A stretch of DNA of 64,000 nt from Pseudemcibacter sp038106445. Lineage in GTDB: Bacteria > Pseudomonadota > Alphaproteobacteria > Sphingomonadales > Emcibacteraceae. The notes below the pieces were generated by a model. That model searched no databases. It was not told where the DNA came from and was given only the letters and a program-made list of their open reading frames with translations. This document shows positions 8,594-17,473 of this stretch, in pieces. Numbering within the stretch: the stretch's first letter is position 1; every line of letters begins with the position of its first letter. The position numbers were made by a program, and so were the translations under genes. The stretch is from NCBI GenBank assembly GCA_038106445.1, contig JAYODU010000003.1, positions 324,482 through 388,481 of the forward strand. The letters run 5' to 3'.

Positions 8594-11374
8594 ATGATTC
8601 AAAAATATTATAGGACGTTGAAGGCAATTTCATTGTTTCTAATTGCGCTACTCATGTCTGGTTCGACTTCTTTTGCACAGGGACTTGATCAATCCATATT
8701 TGATCAAATACAACGTCGGACTGGCTCGGCCACGGCGACGACAAGAGTTCAATCGCCTCTGGATGAAGCCCGAGAACAGGCTTACATGCAGGAATTAGAA
8801 GAACAACTGGAAAGGAGAAAGTCGGCTGGCCCCTCTATTATTGAAGAAGATTATAACAATCGGCGCGTGAGCCTTAATTTACCTTCTGATATAGAGCTGG
8901 AACAATTTGGCTATTCAATTTTCAATCGTCTGCCAGTTATGGATGTACTTGCGACTGGTCGTATTCCTGATAATTATCGTTTGGGAGTAGGTGATGAGTT
9001 TGTCATTAGCTTTAAAGGTTCCAGAGAAGAAGTTTCCACAGTAAAGGTTGATCGCGAGGGTCGATTAATTATTCCATCATTAGAACCGATTAATGTTTCT
9101 GGTCTTACTTTAGGAGAAGTTGAAGATATAGTTTCCAGAAAGGTTTCTGAAAGTTTGATTGGCACAGAAGTATATGTTTCTCTTGCAACTCTACGTCAGA
9201 TATCGGTGCTTGTTGCGGGTGAGGTTGAAAATCCAACCCTGGTTAGAACAACCAGTCTGGCAACACCAATTGAGGTTTTGCTGCATGTGGGTGGTGTTAA
9301 AAAAACCGGAAGTTTAAGAAATCTGGTTCTCCAGCGCGGTAGCGAAAGAATTCCCGTTGATCTTTATAATGTCATTGAGGGTTCTGATGGAGAGATAATT
9401 ACTCTGGAGGATGGTGACAGGTTGATTGTACCTACTATAGGAACAACGGTTGCTATTGAAGGTAATGTAATACGACCAGGCATTTATGAGCTCGCTAATG
9501 GTCGGGTACAAATTAATGCGTCCGAAGCTTTAGAGCTTGCAGGGGGTACCATTAGAAGGAATGGTAATTCTTTCACCCATTTAAGGTTTGATGATACAGG
9601 GCGTTCTAATGTTGTGAAGCTTGATATAAATGCAAATATAGCTGGTGGCGAAATTGTCATAGTAAATTTGCTTGAAAATTCCCAGGTAGGCCGTGTTTCC
9701 TTAATGGGGCATGTGAAAGTGCCGGGTATTAGATCGGTTGATGTATTTAGCAATGTGAAGGATCTAATTGGGTCAGTTAATAACCTAACCGATAATCCAT
9801 ATCTGCTATTTGGCGCAATTGAGCGAACTGATCCATTAACGCGTACACGTCAACTTATCCCGTTTAGCCCGCAAAAAGTTATCTACGGTACTGAAAATGT
9901 TGAGTTGATGAATGAAGACAAAGTTGTGATATTAGGACATAACGATATTGAATTTTTAAAATCTGATGTTATCCGTCAAGCAATTACCACCAGTGAGTAT
10001 CTTGAAGAGGAATTGCTGCCAAACGGTGAAATTAACAATGCTTACTGTGCGCCTGTTAAAAAATTGGCACGTATTATTTCCGATACACAATCTGATCGTT
10101 TTGCAACTGCTATAAGGGCCGTATATGTTAGACGTGAAAGTATCGAGGAAAAACAAGCAGATCCTGAACTGATGCTGGATGAAACAGAAATTATTGTTCT
10201 TGAAGAACAACGTCGCCAGGCTTTGCTTAGTCTGAATGCCACTCCAACTGATAGAGCTATTATGGAGATGGAAGCAGAAAACGAAGAAGAGGTTGAAGAA
10301 TATAATTATGAAATGTGTCCATATGTTTATCAGGAGGTAAACAATCTATTACCCTTTACTCTAGAACATATTGTTTCTGTAGATGGCGCTGTGCGTTTAC
10401 CTGGTGTGTTTCCAATTGCTAACGAGACGCCAGTAGACCTGCTACTTTCAGTTTCTGGCGGGACATCAAATGACGCAAATATGGGCCGCATTGAAATAAC
10501 AAGTTACCGCGAGCAGGCTATTGATGGCAATCTGGTAATGAATTGGGAATATGTTGATGCCTCTGTTTCCGATTTAAGTGAATTTACAGTTAATGCTGGC
10601 GGTGGTGTGCGTGTCAGCAGTGTTTACACCAACTTTGAAGCAGGGGCAGTGCTGCTTTCCGGTGAATTCGTCCAGCCAGGGGTATATACCATAAGAAAAG
10701 GGGAGAAACTTTCCTCATTAATTGCAAGAGCAGGCGGGATTACTGAACAGGCATATCCATATGGTGCAATTTTTAGCAGAGATCGTGTGAGGCAGATACA
10801 AAGGCAGGAAATGAGGCAAACCGCACAAAGATTGCAATCAGCAATGGTGTCTGCATCGGTAAAAAAGAATATTGGAGCAGAAGGTGCAATTGCATTACAG
10901 CGAATGATAAATGGTATGGCGAACCAAGATTTTGTCGGGCGTGTAGTTATTGAATCTGATCCTGTTGTTCTGTCGCTTGATCCCAGTAAGGACGTCGTAC
11001 TGGAAGCAGGCGATAGTTTATTCATGCCCAAGCGTCCTAATTTTATCGTAACAGTAGGGGATGTGCTTAATCCAAGCGCACTTCAGTTTGTGCCCGGGAA
11101 AGGTGTAAATAGTTATCTTGAAGAAGTTGGCGGATTTACGAGTGCGGCTGATGAAGACAGAGTTTTTGTTGTTTATCCAAATGGCGTTGCGCGACCTATT
11201 AGTCTGGCATCATGGGGTGGAGATAGAAACCTGAGCATTCCACCAGGTTCAGCAATAGTTGTGCCGACGGATCTCAGTCCTTATGATAATCTTACACTTA
11301 TAAGTGAAATTGGTGATATTTTCAGAAACCTAGCGGTATCTGCTGCATCGATCGCCGTACTTGTCAGGAACTAA
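8594..11374 (+). CDS. Large SLBB-domain polysaccharide export protein
   Basis: The 926-residue protein starts with a signal peptide (cleavage after about residue 28, FAQG). A polysaccharide export domain follows with the hallmark 'YRLGVGDEFVISFKG' near residues 127-141. Several SLBB domains come next, recognisable by repeated 'V.V.GEV..PG....' segments ('SVLVAGEVENPTLV', 'TVAIEGNVIRPGIYEL', 'VSLMGHVKVPGIRSV', 'VSVDGAVRLPGVFPI', 'VLLSGEFVQPGVYTI', 'VTVGDVLNPSALQFV'). It is much longer than E. coli Wza (about 380 residues) and resembles large Wza-related exporters. It ends with a hydrophobic helix (LAVSAASIAVLV), a possible outer-membrane anchor. It should form or gate the periplasmic and outer-membrane channel for an exopolysaccharide. 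The next gene encodes a YjbH-like partner. Confidence 0.9.
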   Translation: MIQKYYRTLKAISLFLIALLMSGSTSFAQGLDQSIFDQIQRRTGSATATTRVQSPLDEAREQAYMQELEEQLERRKSAGPSIIEEDYNNRRVSLNLPSDIELEQFGYSIFNRLPVMDVLATGRIPDNYRLGVGDEFVISFKGSREEVSTVKVDREGRLIIPSLEPINVSGLTLGEVEDIVSRKVSESLIGTEVYVSLATLRQISVLVAGEVENPTLVRTTSLATPIEVLLHVGGVKKTGSLRNLVLQRGSERIPVDLYNVIEGSDGEIITLEDGDRLIVPTIGTTVAIEGNVIRPGIYELANGRVQINASEALELAGGTIRRNGNSFTHLRFDDTGRSNVVKLDINANIAGGEIVIVNLLENSQVGRVSLMGHVKVPGIRSVDVFSNVKDLIGSVNNLTDNPYLLFGAIERTDPLTRTRQLIPFSPQKVIYGTENVELMNEDKVVILGHNDIEFLKSDVIRQAITTSEYLEEELLPNGEINNAYCAPVKKLARIISDTQSDRFATAIRAVYVRRESIEEKQADPELMLDETEIIVLEEQRRQALLSLNATPTDRAIMEMEAENEEEVEEYNYEMCPYVYQEVNNLLPFTLEHIVSVDGAVRLPGVFPIANETPVDLLLSVSGGTSNDANMGRIEITSYREQAIDGNLVMNWEYVDASVSDLSEFTVNAGGGVRVSSVYTNFEAGAVLLSGEFVQPGVYTIRKGEKLSSLIARAGGITEQAYPYGAIFSRDRVRQIQRQEMRQTAQRLQSAMVSASVKKNIGAEGAIALQRMINGMANQDFVGRVVIESDPVVLSLDPSKDVVLEAGDSLFMPKRPNFIVTVGDVLNPSALQFVPGKGVNSYLEEVGGFTSAADEDRVFVVYPNGVARPISLASWGGDRNLSIPPGSAIVVPTDLSPYDNLTLISEIGDIFRNLAVSAASIAVLVRN

Positions 11375-11405
11375 TGATTATTCGGGCATAATAAGGGGCT
11401 ATTTT

Positions 11406-13820
11406 ATGAATTATATTAAATATGCCCTATGTTCGGTATTCCTATTTGCCCCTCATTTGACGAAAGCACAAACATTTTCATTTGATGATGAAAAAGAGGC
11501 CGGCACTGTTGGTTCATTTGGAGGTGTTGGTTTAATTGAGATGAGAAATGCCCGGTTTTCTGAAGACGGGCAGTTATCTGTTGGCATTGGTCATTTGGAT
11601 AATGCACAGAATTATTATACATCCTGGCAGGCGACACCGTGGCTTGAAACGACACTCAGATTTAATGATCATAACAGCGACACTGATGGCGTCGATAAAG
11701 CAGTTGATATAAAATTTCGCATCAAAGAAGAAACAAAATATTGGCCCGCGATCGCTGTGGGCTTACAAGACCTGCTTGGTGATGGTGTTTATAGTGGAGA
11801 ATACGTAGTTGCGAGTAAGAAATTTAGCAATCTTGATGTTTCACTTGGATTTGGTTTCGGAAGTTTAGCGGAAAGATCAAAAATATATAACCTGTCGCGG
11901 ATTTTTGGTGACAGTTTCAAACAAAGAGATTTTGATAATCCCGGCTCTGAAAAATTAAGGTTTGGCGATTACTTCTCAGGCGAAAAAATGGGTTTTTTCT
12001 GGGGAGTTGAATATAAGGCTCCGATAAAAGGACTGACCGGGAAAATGGAATATTCAACGTTTGATAAATCTACTATCGCTAAATTTATGGGTTATGAAAG
12101 CAAAACTGCATTCAATTTTGGTGTAAATTACAAGGTGAATAATTGGCTGGAGGTGGGGGCAGCTCTTCATCATGGTAATCAGTTTGGAATTCATTTAACA
12201 GCAAAACAAAACCTTCACCGACAGAAGAAGTTAAATATTGCTGAGGTTCCGGAAGTTGATGCAATTCGTATCAGAGAGCTTAAAAATCAAGCCTTATCAG
12301 CACATGATTACAAAGACAACACCGATCCTGATATCCTTTTTGATCGATTAGACAGGATGGGATATCTGGTACAAGAAATGTCACTGGATCAGGGTCATAT
12401 CAGATTGACGCTGATACCTGATGATGGGGTGATCGCCGCAAAGATGATCGTTCTTGGAGCGGTGTTGCAATCATACGATATGGTCTCTATTAAATTTACA
12501 AATGCAGTTGTACATGTCTCAGGTCGTGATCAGGCAGGCGTTGAAGCGACAAATGCCTTTTTAGAAAGCAGTTATTTCGCGATTGAGCAAGATCTTAATT
12601 CAATACCGGATCAGAGTGATGTTATTGAAAGAAAAATATTTGATATGATGGAAGCAAGAAAATTATCGCCATCGGCAGTTCAGATTGAAAATGATAATAT
12701 TATTATCGAAAAGAATGTTGGACCTTTCAATGATATCCCTAAAAATATAGGACGTACGTCACGCATATTGACCAATTACGCTCCTGACAATATTGAACGT
12801 TTTAAAGTGATTTCAAAAGAAGGTAGTGTTGCTGTTTCTGAAGTATCGGTACTCAGGCAGGATATTGAGAAAAGTGCCGATTTTAATTCAAGCCCAGAAG
12901 AAATACTTGCTAATGCTACCAGTGAAGAGCCCAATACTAGATTGGTTGATAAAACAAGGTATGAAAAATTTCCCCGTTTTGAGTATGGTATTTTACCTGA
13001 TGTACAAACACATTTTGGTTCGGAAAAAAACGATCATTTTAAAGGGGATCTTAATTTAAAAGTTTTTGGCAGGGTAAACATCACAGATAGTTTAAAAATA
13101 AACGCTGAAGTTAAACAGCATATAGTAGGTAATCTTGATGCCATTGTACCATCAACTAATCCAAATGTTGCACATGTTCGAAGTGATATCAGAAGATATG
13201 CGGCAGAAGGTAAAACCAGCATTCAACGTTTAACAGCTGAGCATATTTCAAACCCTGTAAAAAATGTTTATACAAGAATAACAGGGGGCTATCTGGAAAG
13301 TATGTATGCTGGAATAAATGGTGAAATTCTCTACCGGCCATATGACGGAAGTCTGGCGGCAGGTTTGGACGTAAGTGCGGTCAAGCAACGCGATTATGAA
13401 CAATTATTCGATACACGTCATTATGAAACCGTGACCGGCCATGTAAATCTTTATTACTTAAATAAAAAATATGATATTACTACTAAAGTAAGTTTTGGTC
13501 GGTATCTGGCAAAGGACTGGGGCTCAACTTTTGATATTTCCCGGCAATTTAATAATGGCATCAAGATAGGCGCATGGGCAACATTCACCAATATGTCTGA
13601 TAGTGATTTCGGTCGTGGTAATTTCGATAAGGGTATATATATAACGGTGCCATTTGAATTTTTCTGGTATAGACAGTCCCGTGAAAATATGAGTTTAAGG
13701 TTCCGAAGACTAGGTAAAAATGGAGGACAGAAAATTGAGCCGGCAACAGATTTATACGATTTGTTATCACCTGGTCAGCCATATAAATTAAGACGAACAT
13801 GGGGAAATATACTTGAGTGA
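11406..13820 (+). CDS. YjbH/GfcD-like exopolysaccharide outer-membrane protein
   Basis: The product (804 residues from the ATG at 11406) has a signal peptide ending at about residue 21 (LTKAQT). The mature part begins with the family hallmark 'GTVGSFGGVGLIEMRNARFSEDGQLSVG', then many amphipathic beta strands with aromatic residues, ending in a beta-barrel-like C terminus. This matches the YjbH domain of E. coli YjbH/GfcD, which works with Wza-like proteins in capsule or exopolysaccharide secretion. A longer frame from 11361 overlaps the exporter gene and lacks a signal at its start, so 11406 is preferred. GfcB and GfcC homologues, normal partners in E. coli, are not next to it. Confidence 0.85.
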   Translation: MNYIKYALCSVFLFAPHLTKAQTFSFDDEKEAGTVGSFGGVGLIEMRNARFSEDGQLSVGIGHLDNAQNYYTSWQATPWLETTLRFNDHNSDTDGVDKAVDIKFRIKEETKYWPAIAVGLQDLLGDGVYSGEYVVASKKFSNLDVSLGFGFGSLAERSKIYNLSRIFGDSFKQRDFDNPGSEKLRFGDYFSGEKMGFFWGVEYKAPIKGLTGKMEYSTFDKSTIAKFMGYESKTAFNFGVNYKVNNWLEVGAALHHGNQFGIHLTAKQNLHRQKKLNIAEVPEVDAIRIRELKNQALSAHDYKDNTDPDILFDRLDRMGYLVQEMSLDQGHIRLTLIPDDGVIAAKMIVLGAVLQSYDMVSIKFTNAVVHVSGRDQAGVEATNAFLESSYFAIEQDLNSIPDQSDVIERKIFDMMEARKLSPSAVQIENDNIIIEKNVGPFNDIPKNIGRTSRILTNYAPDNIERFKVISKEGSVAVSEVSVLRQDIEKSADFNSSPEEILANATSEEPNTRLVDKTRYEKFPRFEYGILPDVQTHFGSEKNDHFKGDLNLKVFGRVNITDSLKINAEVKQHIVGNLDAIVPSTNPNVAHVRSDIRRYAAEGKTSIQRLTAEHISNPVKNVYTRITGGYLESMYAGINGEILYRPYDGSLAAGLDVSAVKQRDYEQLFDTRHYETVTGHVNLYYLNKKYDITTKVSFGRYLAKDWGSTFDISRQFNNGIKIGAWATFTNMSDSDFGRGNFDKGIYITVPFEFFWYRQSRENMSLRFRRLGKNGGQKIEPATDLYDLLSPGQPYKLRRTWGNILE

Positions 13821-13921
13821 TTATTGTTTCATTGAAGCTTTAATCATATGCTTTTTTTAACAATTTAACAGTAGTGTGTCCTGAATTAACGTCAATAATT
13901 AAAAACTAAGTGGGATATTAA

Positions 13922-15211
13922 ATGTCAGCTCTCTCGTTAACATCTGAAACACCAATCGTTGTAGTTGGTCTGGGTTATGTTGGACTTCCTTTAGCTGTGG
14001 CTCTAGCCAAAAAATTCAATGTTGTTGGTTTTGATATCAGTGAGAAACGTATTTCAGAACTCAAAAACGGGTATGACCGTACAGAAGAGATTGAAAGTGA
14101 CCGCCTTAAAGCCAGCTCTTTGGCAGTAACAAGCTCTGTTGAGGATATTAAAGGAGCAGGTGTATATATCGTGACTGTCCCAACACCAGTAGATAAAAAT
14201 AATAAACCCGATCTTTATCCCGTTCGTGCATCTTGTGAAACACTTGGGCCGGTTATCGGAAAAAACAGCATTATTGTTTTTGAAAGCACGGTTTATCCGG
14301 GGGTTACGGAAGAACTTTGTGGTCCGATATTAGAGGAAAAATCAGGTTTGGTATGTGGTGAAGATTTTTACCTTGGATATTCACCTGAACGTATCAACCC
14401 CGGTGATAAGGTACACACAGTAGATAAAATAACAAAAGTTATTTCAGGACAAACACCGGAAGTGGTGGATGTTTTGGAAGAACTTTATTGTGCTGTCACG
14501 AGCGGTGGTGTTTTTAAAGCATCCAGTATTCGTGTTGCGGAAGCTGCGAAAGTTATTGAAAACGCGCAGCGCGATATCAACATTGGCTTCGTTAATGAAA
14601 TTACGATGATTTTTCAAAAGCTTGGTATTTCGGTTTATGATGTTTTGGAAGCTGCGGAGACAAAATGGAACTTTCTAAATTTTACTCCTGGCCTTGTAGG
14701 GGGGCATTGTATTGGTGTTGATCCTTATTACCTAGCTGAGCGAGCAAAGCAAATTAATCATGATCCGCGTATCATTCTGTCTGGCCGTGCTATTAATGAC
14801 GGCATGGCAGATTTTGTGGCCGAACGAATTTGCGCGCAACTTTCAGGTAGCGGTAAAATTCTTGTGCTCGGCCTTACATTCAAGGAAAATTGTCCGGATC
14901 TAAGAAACACCAAAGCCGTTGATCTTATTCAAGGCCTAAAAGTACGCGGTTTTACAGTTGACGTACATGATGCTGCGGCAGACCCCGCTGAAGCAAAAGA
15001 ATTTTTCAATATAAATCTGAAAAAGGACATAAGCGAATTACCGGATCATTCGTATGCGGCTGTCGTCGGTGTGGTTTCTCATAACGCATATAAAGATATT
15101 CCGATGTCTGAATTGGAACGCCTCCTTGAACCTGGAGGATTAATTGCTGATATCAAAGCCATGTGGCGCAATAAAGAAAAGCCACAATATATTCGTAAAT
15201 GGCAGTTATAA
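13922..15211 (+). CDS. UDP-N-acetylhexosamine 6-dehydrogenase (TviB/WbpO type)
   Basis: The 429-residue enzyme belongs to the UDP-glucose/UDP-ManNAc dehydrogenase family, which oxidises C6 of a nucleotide sugar twice to give a uronic acid for polysaccharide assembly. The N terminus holds the NAD fold (VVGLGYVGLPLAVALAKKF). The middle holds 'ESTVYPGVTEE' and 'YSPERINPGD', and the catalytic cysteine is Cys263 in GGHCIGVDPYYL. The C terminus contains 'GLTFKENCPDLRNTK', the second nucleotide-binding domain. Overall wording is closest to TviB/WbpO, which make UDP-N-acetylgalactosaminuronate, but the exact hexosamine is an inference. It sits 100 bases behind the YjbH-like gene and supports an acidic exopolysaccharide. 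Confidence 0.88.
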   Translation: MSALSLTSETPIVVVGLGYVGLPLAVALAKKFNVVGFDISEKRISELKNGYDRTEEIESDRLKASSLAVTSSVEDIKGAGVYIVTVPTPVDKNNKPDLYPVRASCETLGPVIGKNSIIVFESTVYPGVTEELCGPILEEKSGLVCGEDFYLGYSPERINPGDKVHTVDKITKVISGQTPEVVDVLEELYCAVTSGGVFKASSIRVAEAAKVIENAQRDINIGFVNEITMIFQKLGISVYDVLEAAETKWNFLNFTPGLVGGHCIGVDPYYLAERAKQINHDPRIILSGRAINDGMADFVAERICAQLSGSGKILVLGLTFKENCPDLRNTKAVDLIQGLKVRGFTVDVHDAAADPAEAKEFFNINLKKDISELPDHSYAAVVGVVSHNAYKDIPMSELERLLEPGGLIADIKAMWRNKEKPQYIRKWQL

Positions 15212-15215
15212 TATG

Positions 15216-15240
15216 AAGGGCCGCTTGTCGGCCCTTTTAT
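15216..15240 (+). terminator. Intrinsic terminator after the nucleotide-sugar dehydrogenase gene
   Basis: AAGGGCCG (15216-15223), a 5-base loop and CGGCCCTT (15229-15236) form a strong stem followed by TTTTATTTTT. It lies between two convergent genes and can serve both. Confidence 0.85.
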
Positions 15241-15242
15241 TT

Positions 15243-16055
15243 TTAAGAAGGGAATAATGAGCCGGACCTTCCGGTTATATAATAGGCAAACAATCCTATA
15301 TATTCATGTATTGCCCAATCAAGCATCATAAGGTTTTCGGATACATTAAGATTTAAAAGGCCCTGTCTTTTAAACCTTGTAAGATAGCCAACAGGATAGG
15401 GTTGAAAGTTGATTGTCGTTTCTTGAAATGCTGCGACAGAACGTGGCATATGAAATGCACTTGTAACAAGAAACCATTTGTCATTTTCATTAGGTGTTAT
15501 TAATTTTTCAGTTTCTGTGGCATTTGTGTATGTATTGTAACTCTCGCTTTCAAATCGAACCCGTTTGAGGTCAATTCCCGAATTTTCAAAAAAAAGTTTT
15601 GCCACATCATTTTCTGTCCAGCTACTACCATTCCTACTAGTTCCACCACTATGAATTATAGGAAGGTTAGGAAACATTCTGGCCAATTTGACCGTTTCTG
15701 TCAGTCTTTCACCATGATCGCTAAAAGTTACTTGATTGAATGTTCCACTTATGCCGGGCTTTTCAGAACCTGCAAGAACAATAATACCGCTATAGGGTCC
15801 CAAATCAGTTTTATTTGTATAATTGACAAATCTTCCCTCCAATGGCCATAAAAGCCATGTGGAGAAATTTGTAAAACCTGATAGAGCGAGCACAAAGACA
15901 GAACAGTAGATTAACAGGTTTGCACTTTTTCTATATTTTGCTGAATATGAGCTGAGTATTGACAACAACACTCCCGCAGCCAGAACAAAAATCAAGAAGT
16001 TGCTAGGTTGCATAAGAACCCATGCGGACCTTGAAATTATATTGTCCCATGCCAT
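15243..16055 (-). CDS. YdcF/ElyC family (DUF218) membrane protein
   Basis: The 270-residue product has two N-terminal membrane helices (about residues 16-36 and 47-70). A periplasmic or cytoplasmic DUF218 domain follows: 'SGIIVLAGSE' at the start, 'GERLTETVKLARMFPNLPIIHSGG' in the middle and 'WFLVTSAFHMPRSVAAF' near the end. These are the family marks of E. coli YdcF, SanA and ElyC. ElyC is linked to envelope and peptidoglycan or ECA integrity. The biochemical role of the family is not settled. It is convergent with the nucleotide-sugar dehydrogenase gene, so a shared envelope role is only suggested by position. Confidence 0.85.
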   Translation of the reverse strand: MAWDNIISRSAWVLMQPSNFLIFVLAAGVLLSILSSYSAKYRKSANLLIYCSVFVLALSGFTNFSTWLLWPLEGRFVNYTNKTDLGPYSGIIVLAGSEKPGISGTFNQVTFSDHGERLTETVKLARMFPNLPIIHSGGTSRNGSSWTENDVAKLFFENSGIDLKRVRFESESYNTYTNATETEKLITPNENDKWFLVTSAFHMPRSVAAFQETTINFQPYPVGYLTRFKRQGLLNLNVSENLMMLDWAIHEYIGLFAYYITGRSGSLFPS

Positions 16056-16206
16056 TTTGATTTCCTGTGGATTTCTGTTTTATATGCGGTTGACTAAGAG
16101 TAGATTTTATGCCTGCAAAATAAAAGTAAAAAAAGTTAAAAACATTATTGCAAGTTTAATCGAAACTCACTATGTTCGCACCACCTTAAAACAAACTGTT
16201 GTCTTT

Positions 16207-16280
16207 TGGGGTGTAGCCAAGCGGTAAGGCATCGGGTTTTGATCCCGTGATCCCAGGTTCGAATCCTGGCACCCCAGCCA
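16207..16280 (+). tRNA. tRNA-Gln (anticodon TTG)
   Basis: The 74-base sequence folds as a standard tRNA: acceptor arm TGGGGTG pairing with CACCCCA, D arm with AGCCAAGCGGTAAGGC, anticodon loop TTTTGAT (TTG, glutamine), and T arm with GGTTCGAATCC. The discriminator is G and CCA is encoded at 16278-16280. An IS remnant lies directly downstream. Confidence 0.97.
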
Positions 16281-16284
16281 GTAA

Positions 16285-16592
16285 TGATCCCATAAAAAGA
16301 TAATATTCCTTGCCTGCGTCCGTCAGGATATTTAATAACAATTAAATACTTGAATGGTGTCTACTATTATTATCCGAGTAAATCTTTTATGATCTCTCTA
16401 ATACGTTCGGATGTTTTACCATCCCACTTTTCAGGTTTTTCGCCACGAAGTCCTTCAAGCACAATCCGTATCTTCTCTTCCGCAGAATAGAGTTTACGGT
16501 TCGCACGGCGGATATCCTTTACCAGTTTATCTGATTTTAAATTTGTTTGTTTTGATCTCATCTTCATTCCTTACGTCATTATGATGGGATCA
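16285..16592. mobile_element. Remnant of an insertion sequence with possible 9-bp inverted ends
   Basis: TGATCCCAT at 16285-16293 and ATGGGATCA at 16584-16592 form a perfect 9-base inverted pair around a shortened transposase reading frame. The ends begin TG and close CA, as is usual for IS3-type elements. Nine bases could match by chance, and no target duplication is obvious, so the boundaries are tentative. The element sits five bases beyond the 3' end of tRNA-Gln. Confidence 0.35.
16370..16567 (-). pseudogene. Transposase OrfA remnant
   Basis: The 65-residue frame contains KLYSAEEKIRIVLEGLRGE, the first helix of the helix-turn-helix in IS3-like OrfA transposases, after the basic leader 'MKMRSKQTNLKSDKLVKDIRRANR'. 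In intact relatives the helix continues into the recognition helix (a stretch like 'ELCRREGI') and a leucine zipper. Here it changes to KPEKWDGKTSERIREIIKD and stops, so most of the domain and all of OrfB are lost. It has no transposition function. Confidence 0.7.
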
Positions 16593-16703
16593 AAACCTCT
16601 CTTATGTAAATACCCTAAATGGTCTCATAGGTGCTGACGAGGAACAATGTGCTTTAAGTAAAAAGCTTAAGTATTTGAAATTAAAGAAAATTATAAGAAT
16701 AAA

Positions 16704-17393
16704 TTACATATCTTGATCCAGGGAATACCCTGCTGATCTGACCGTACGTATAATATTTGGCTTATTTCCTTCGTTGAGTGCCTTACGTAATCGTCTTATG
16801 TGGACATCGATTGTCCTGGTTTCAACATAAATATCGTTGCCCCAGACCATATCAAGTAATTGTTCGCGTGAAAAAACCCTAAGCGGGTTTTCCATAAGGA
16901 ATTTGAGTATATTAAACTCTGTGGGGCCTAAATGTATTGAGCTTCCATCCCTTTGAACCTTTCTTGTGGAGAGATCCATTTCGATCCTACCATATTCAAG
17001 TTTTTGATCACTTAGGGCAGGTCTGATACGGCGGAATATAGCCTTTATACGGGCGATAAGCTCTTTAGGTGAAAAAGGTTTTGTAATGTAGTCGTCAGCA
17101 CCTGTATCCAGACCTCTTATACGATCATTTTCTTCACTTCTTGCTGTTAACATAATCACCGGGATATTCTGTGTTGCTTTATCGCGCCTGATGCGGCGGC
17201 AAATTTCAATTCCGGAAAGGTTAGGGAGCATCCAGTCAAGAAGTATAAGATCCGGTGTGTTGGACTGAGCACTCATAAGACCTTCTTCACCGTCCATTTC
17301 GACTAATACTTCGAAACCTTCTTGTTGAAGATTATAACAAATTAGTTCTGTAAGACTTGGGTCGTCTTCGACTAAAAGGATTTTTGCAGACAT
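16704..17393 (-). CDS. phoB: Phosphate regulon response regulator PhoB
   Basis: The 229-residue protein has a receiver domain with the phosphoacceptor Asp53 (LILLDWMLPN), acidic Glu9-Asp10-Asp11 and the conserved lysine in 'DYITKPFSPKELIARI'. The winged-helix DNA-binding domain follows (about 130-226) with 'LGPTEFNILKFLMENPLRVFSREQLLDMVWG' and 'RTIDVHIRRLRKAL'. The sequence is strongly PhoB-like. Phosphorylated PhoB activates phosphate-scavenging genes. It lies 80 bases downstream of phoR on the same strand. The pst transporter and phoU genes, often between phoR and phoB in alphaproteobacteria, are absent from this spot. Confidence 0.93.
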   Translation of the reverse strand: MSAKILLVEDDPSLTELICYNLQQEGFEVLVEMDGEEGLMSAQSNTPDLILLDWMLPNLSGIEICRRIRRDKATQNIPVIMLTARSEENDRIRGLDTGADDYITKPFSPKELIARIKAIFRRIRPALSDQKLEYGRIEMDLSTRKVQRDGSSIHLGPTEFNILKFLMENPLRVFSREQLLDMVWGNDIYVETRTIDVHIRRLRKALNEGNKPNIIRTVRSAGYSLDQDM

Positions 17394-17473
17394 CTATTTC
17401 ACACAACAATTTCGTTCTTGTTCGGTAGTTATATGGCACTTATTTGTTACATTTATATGACATCATACTATTT

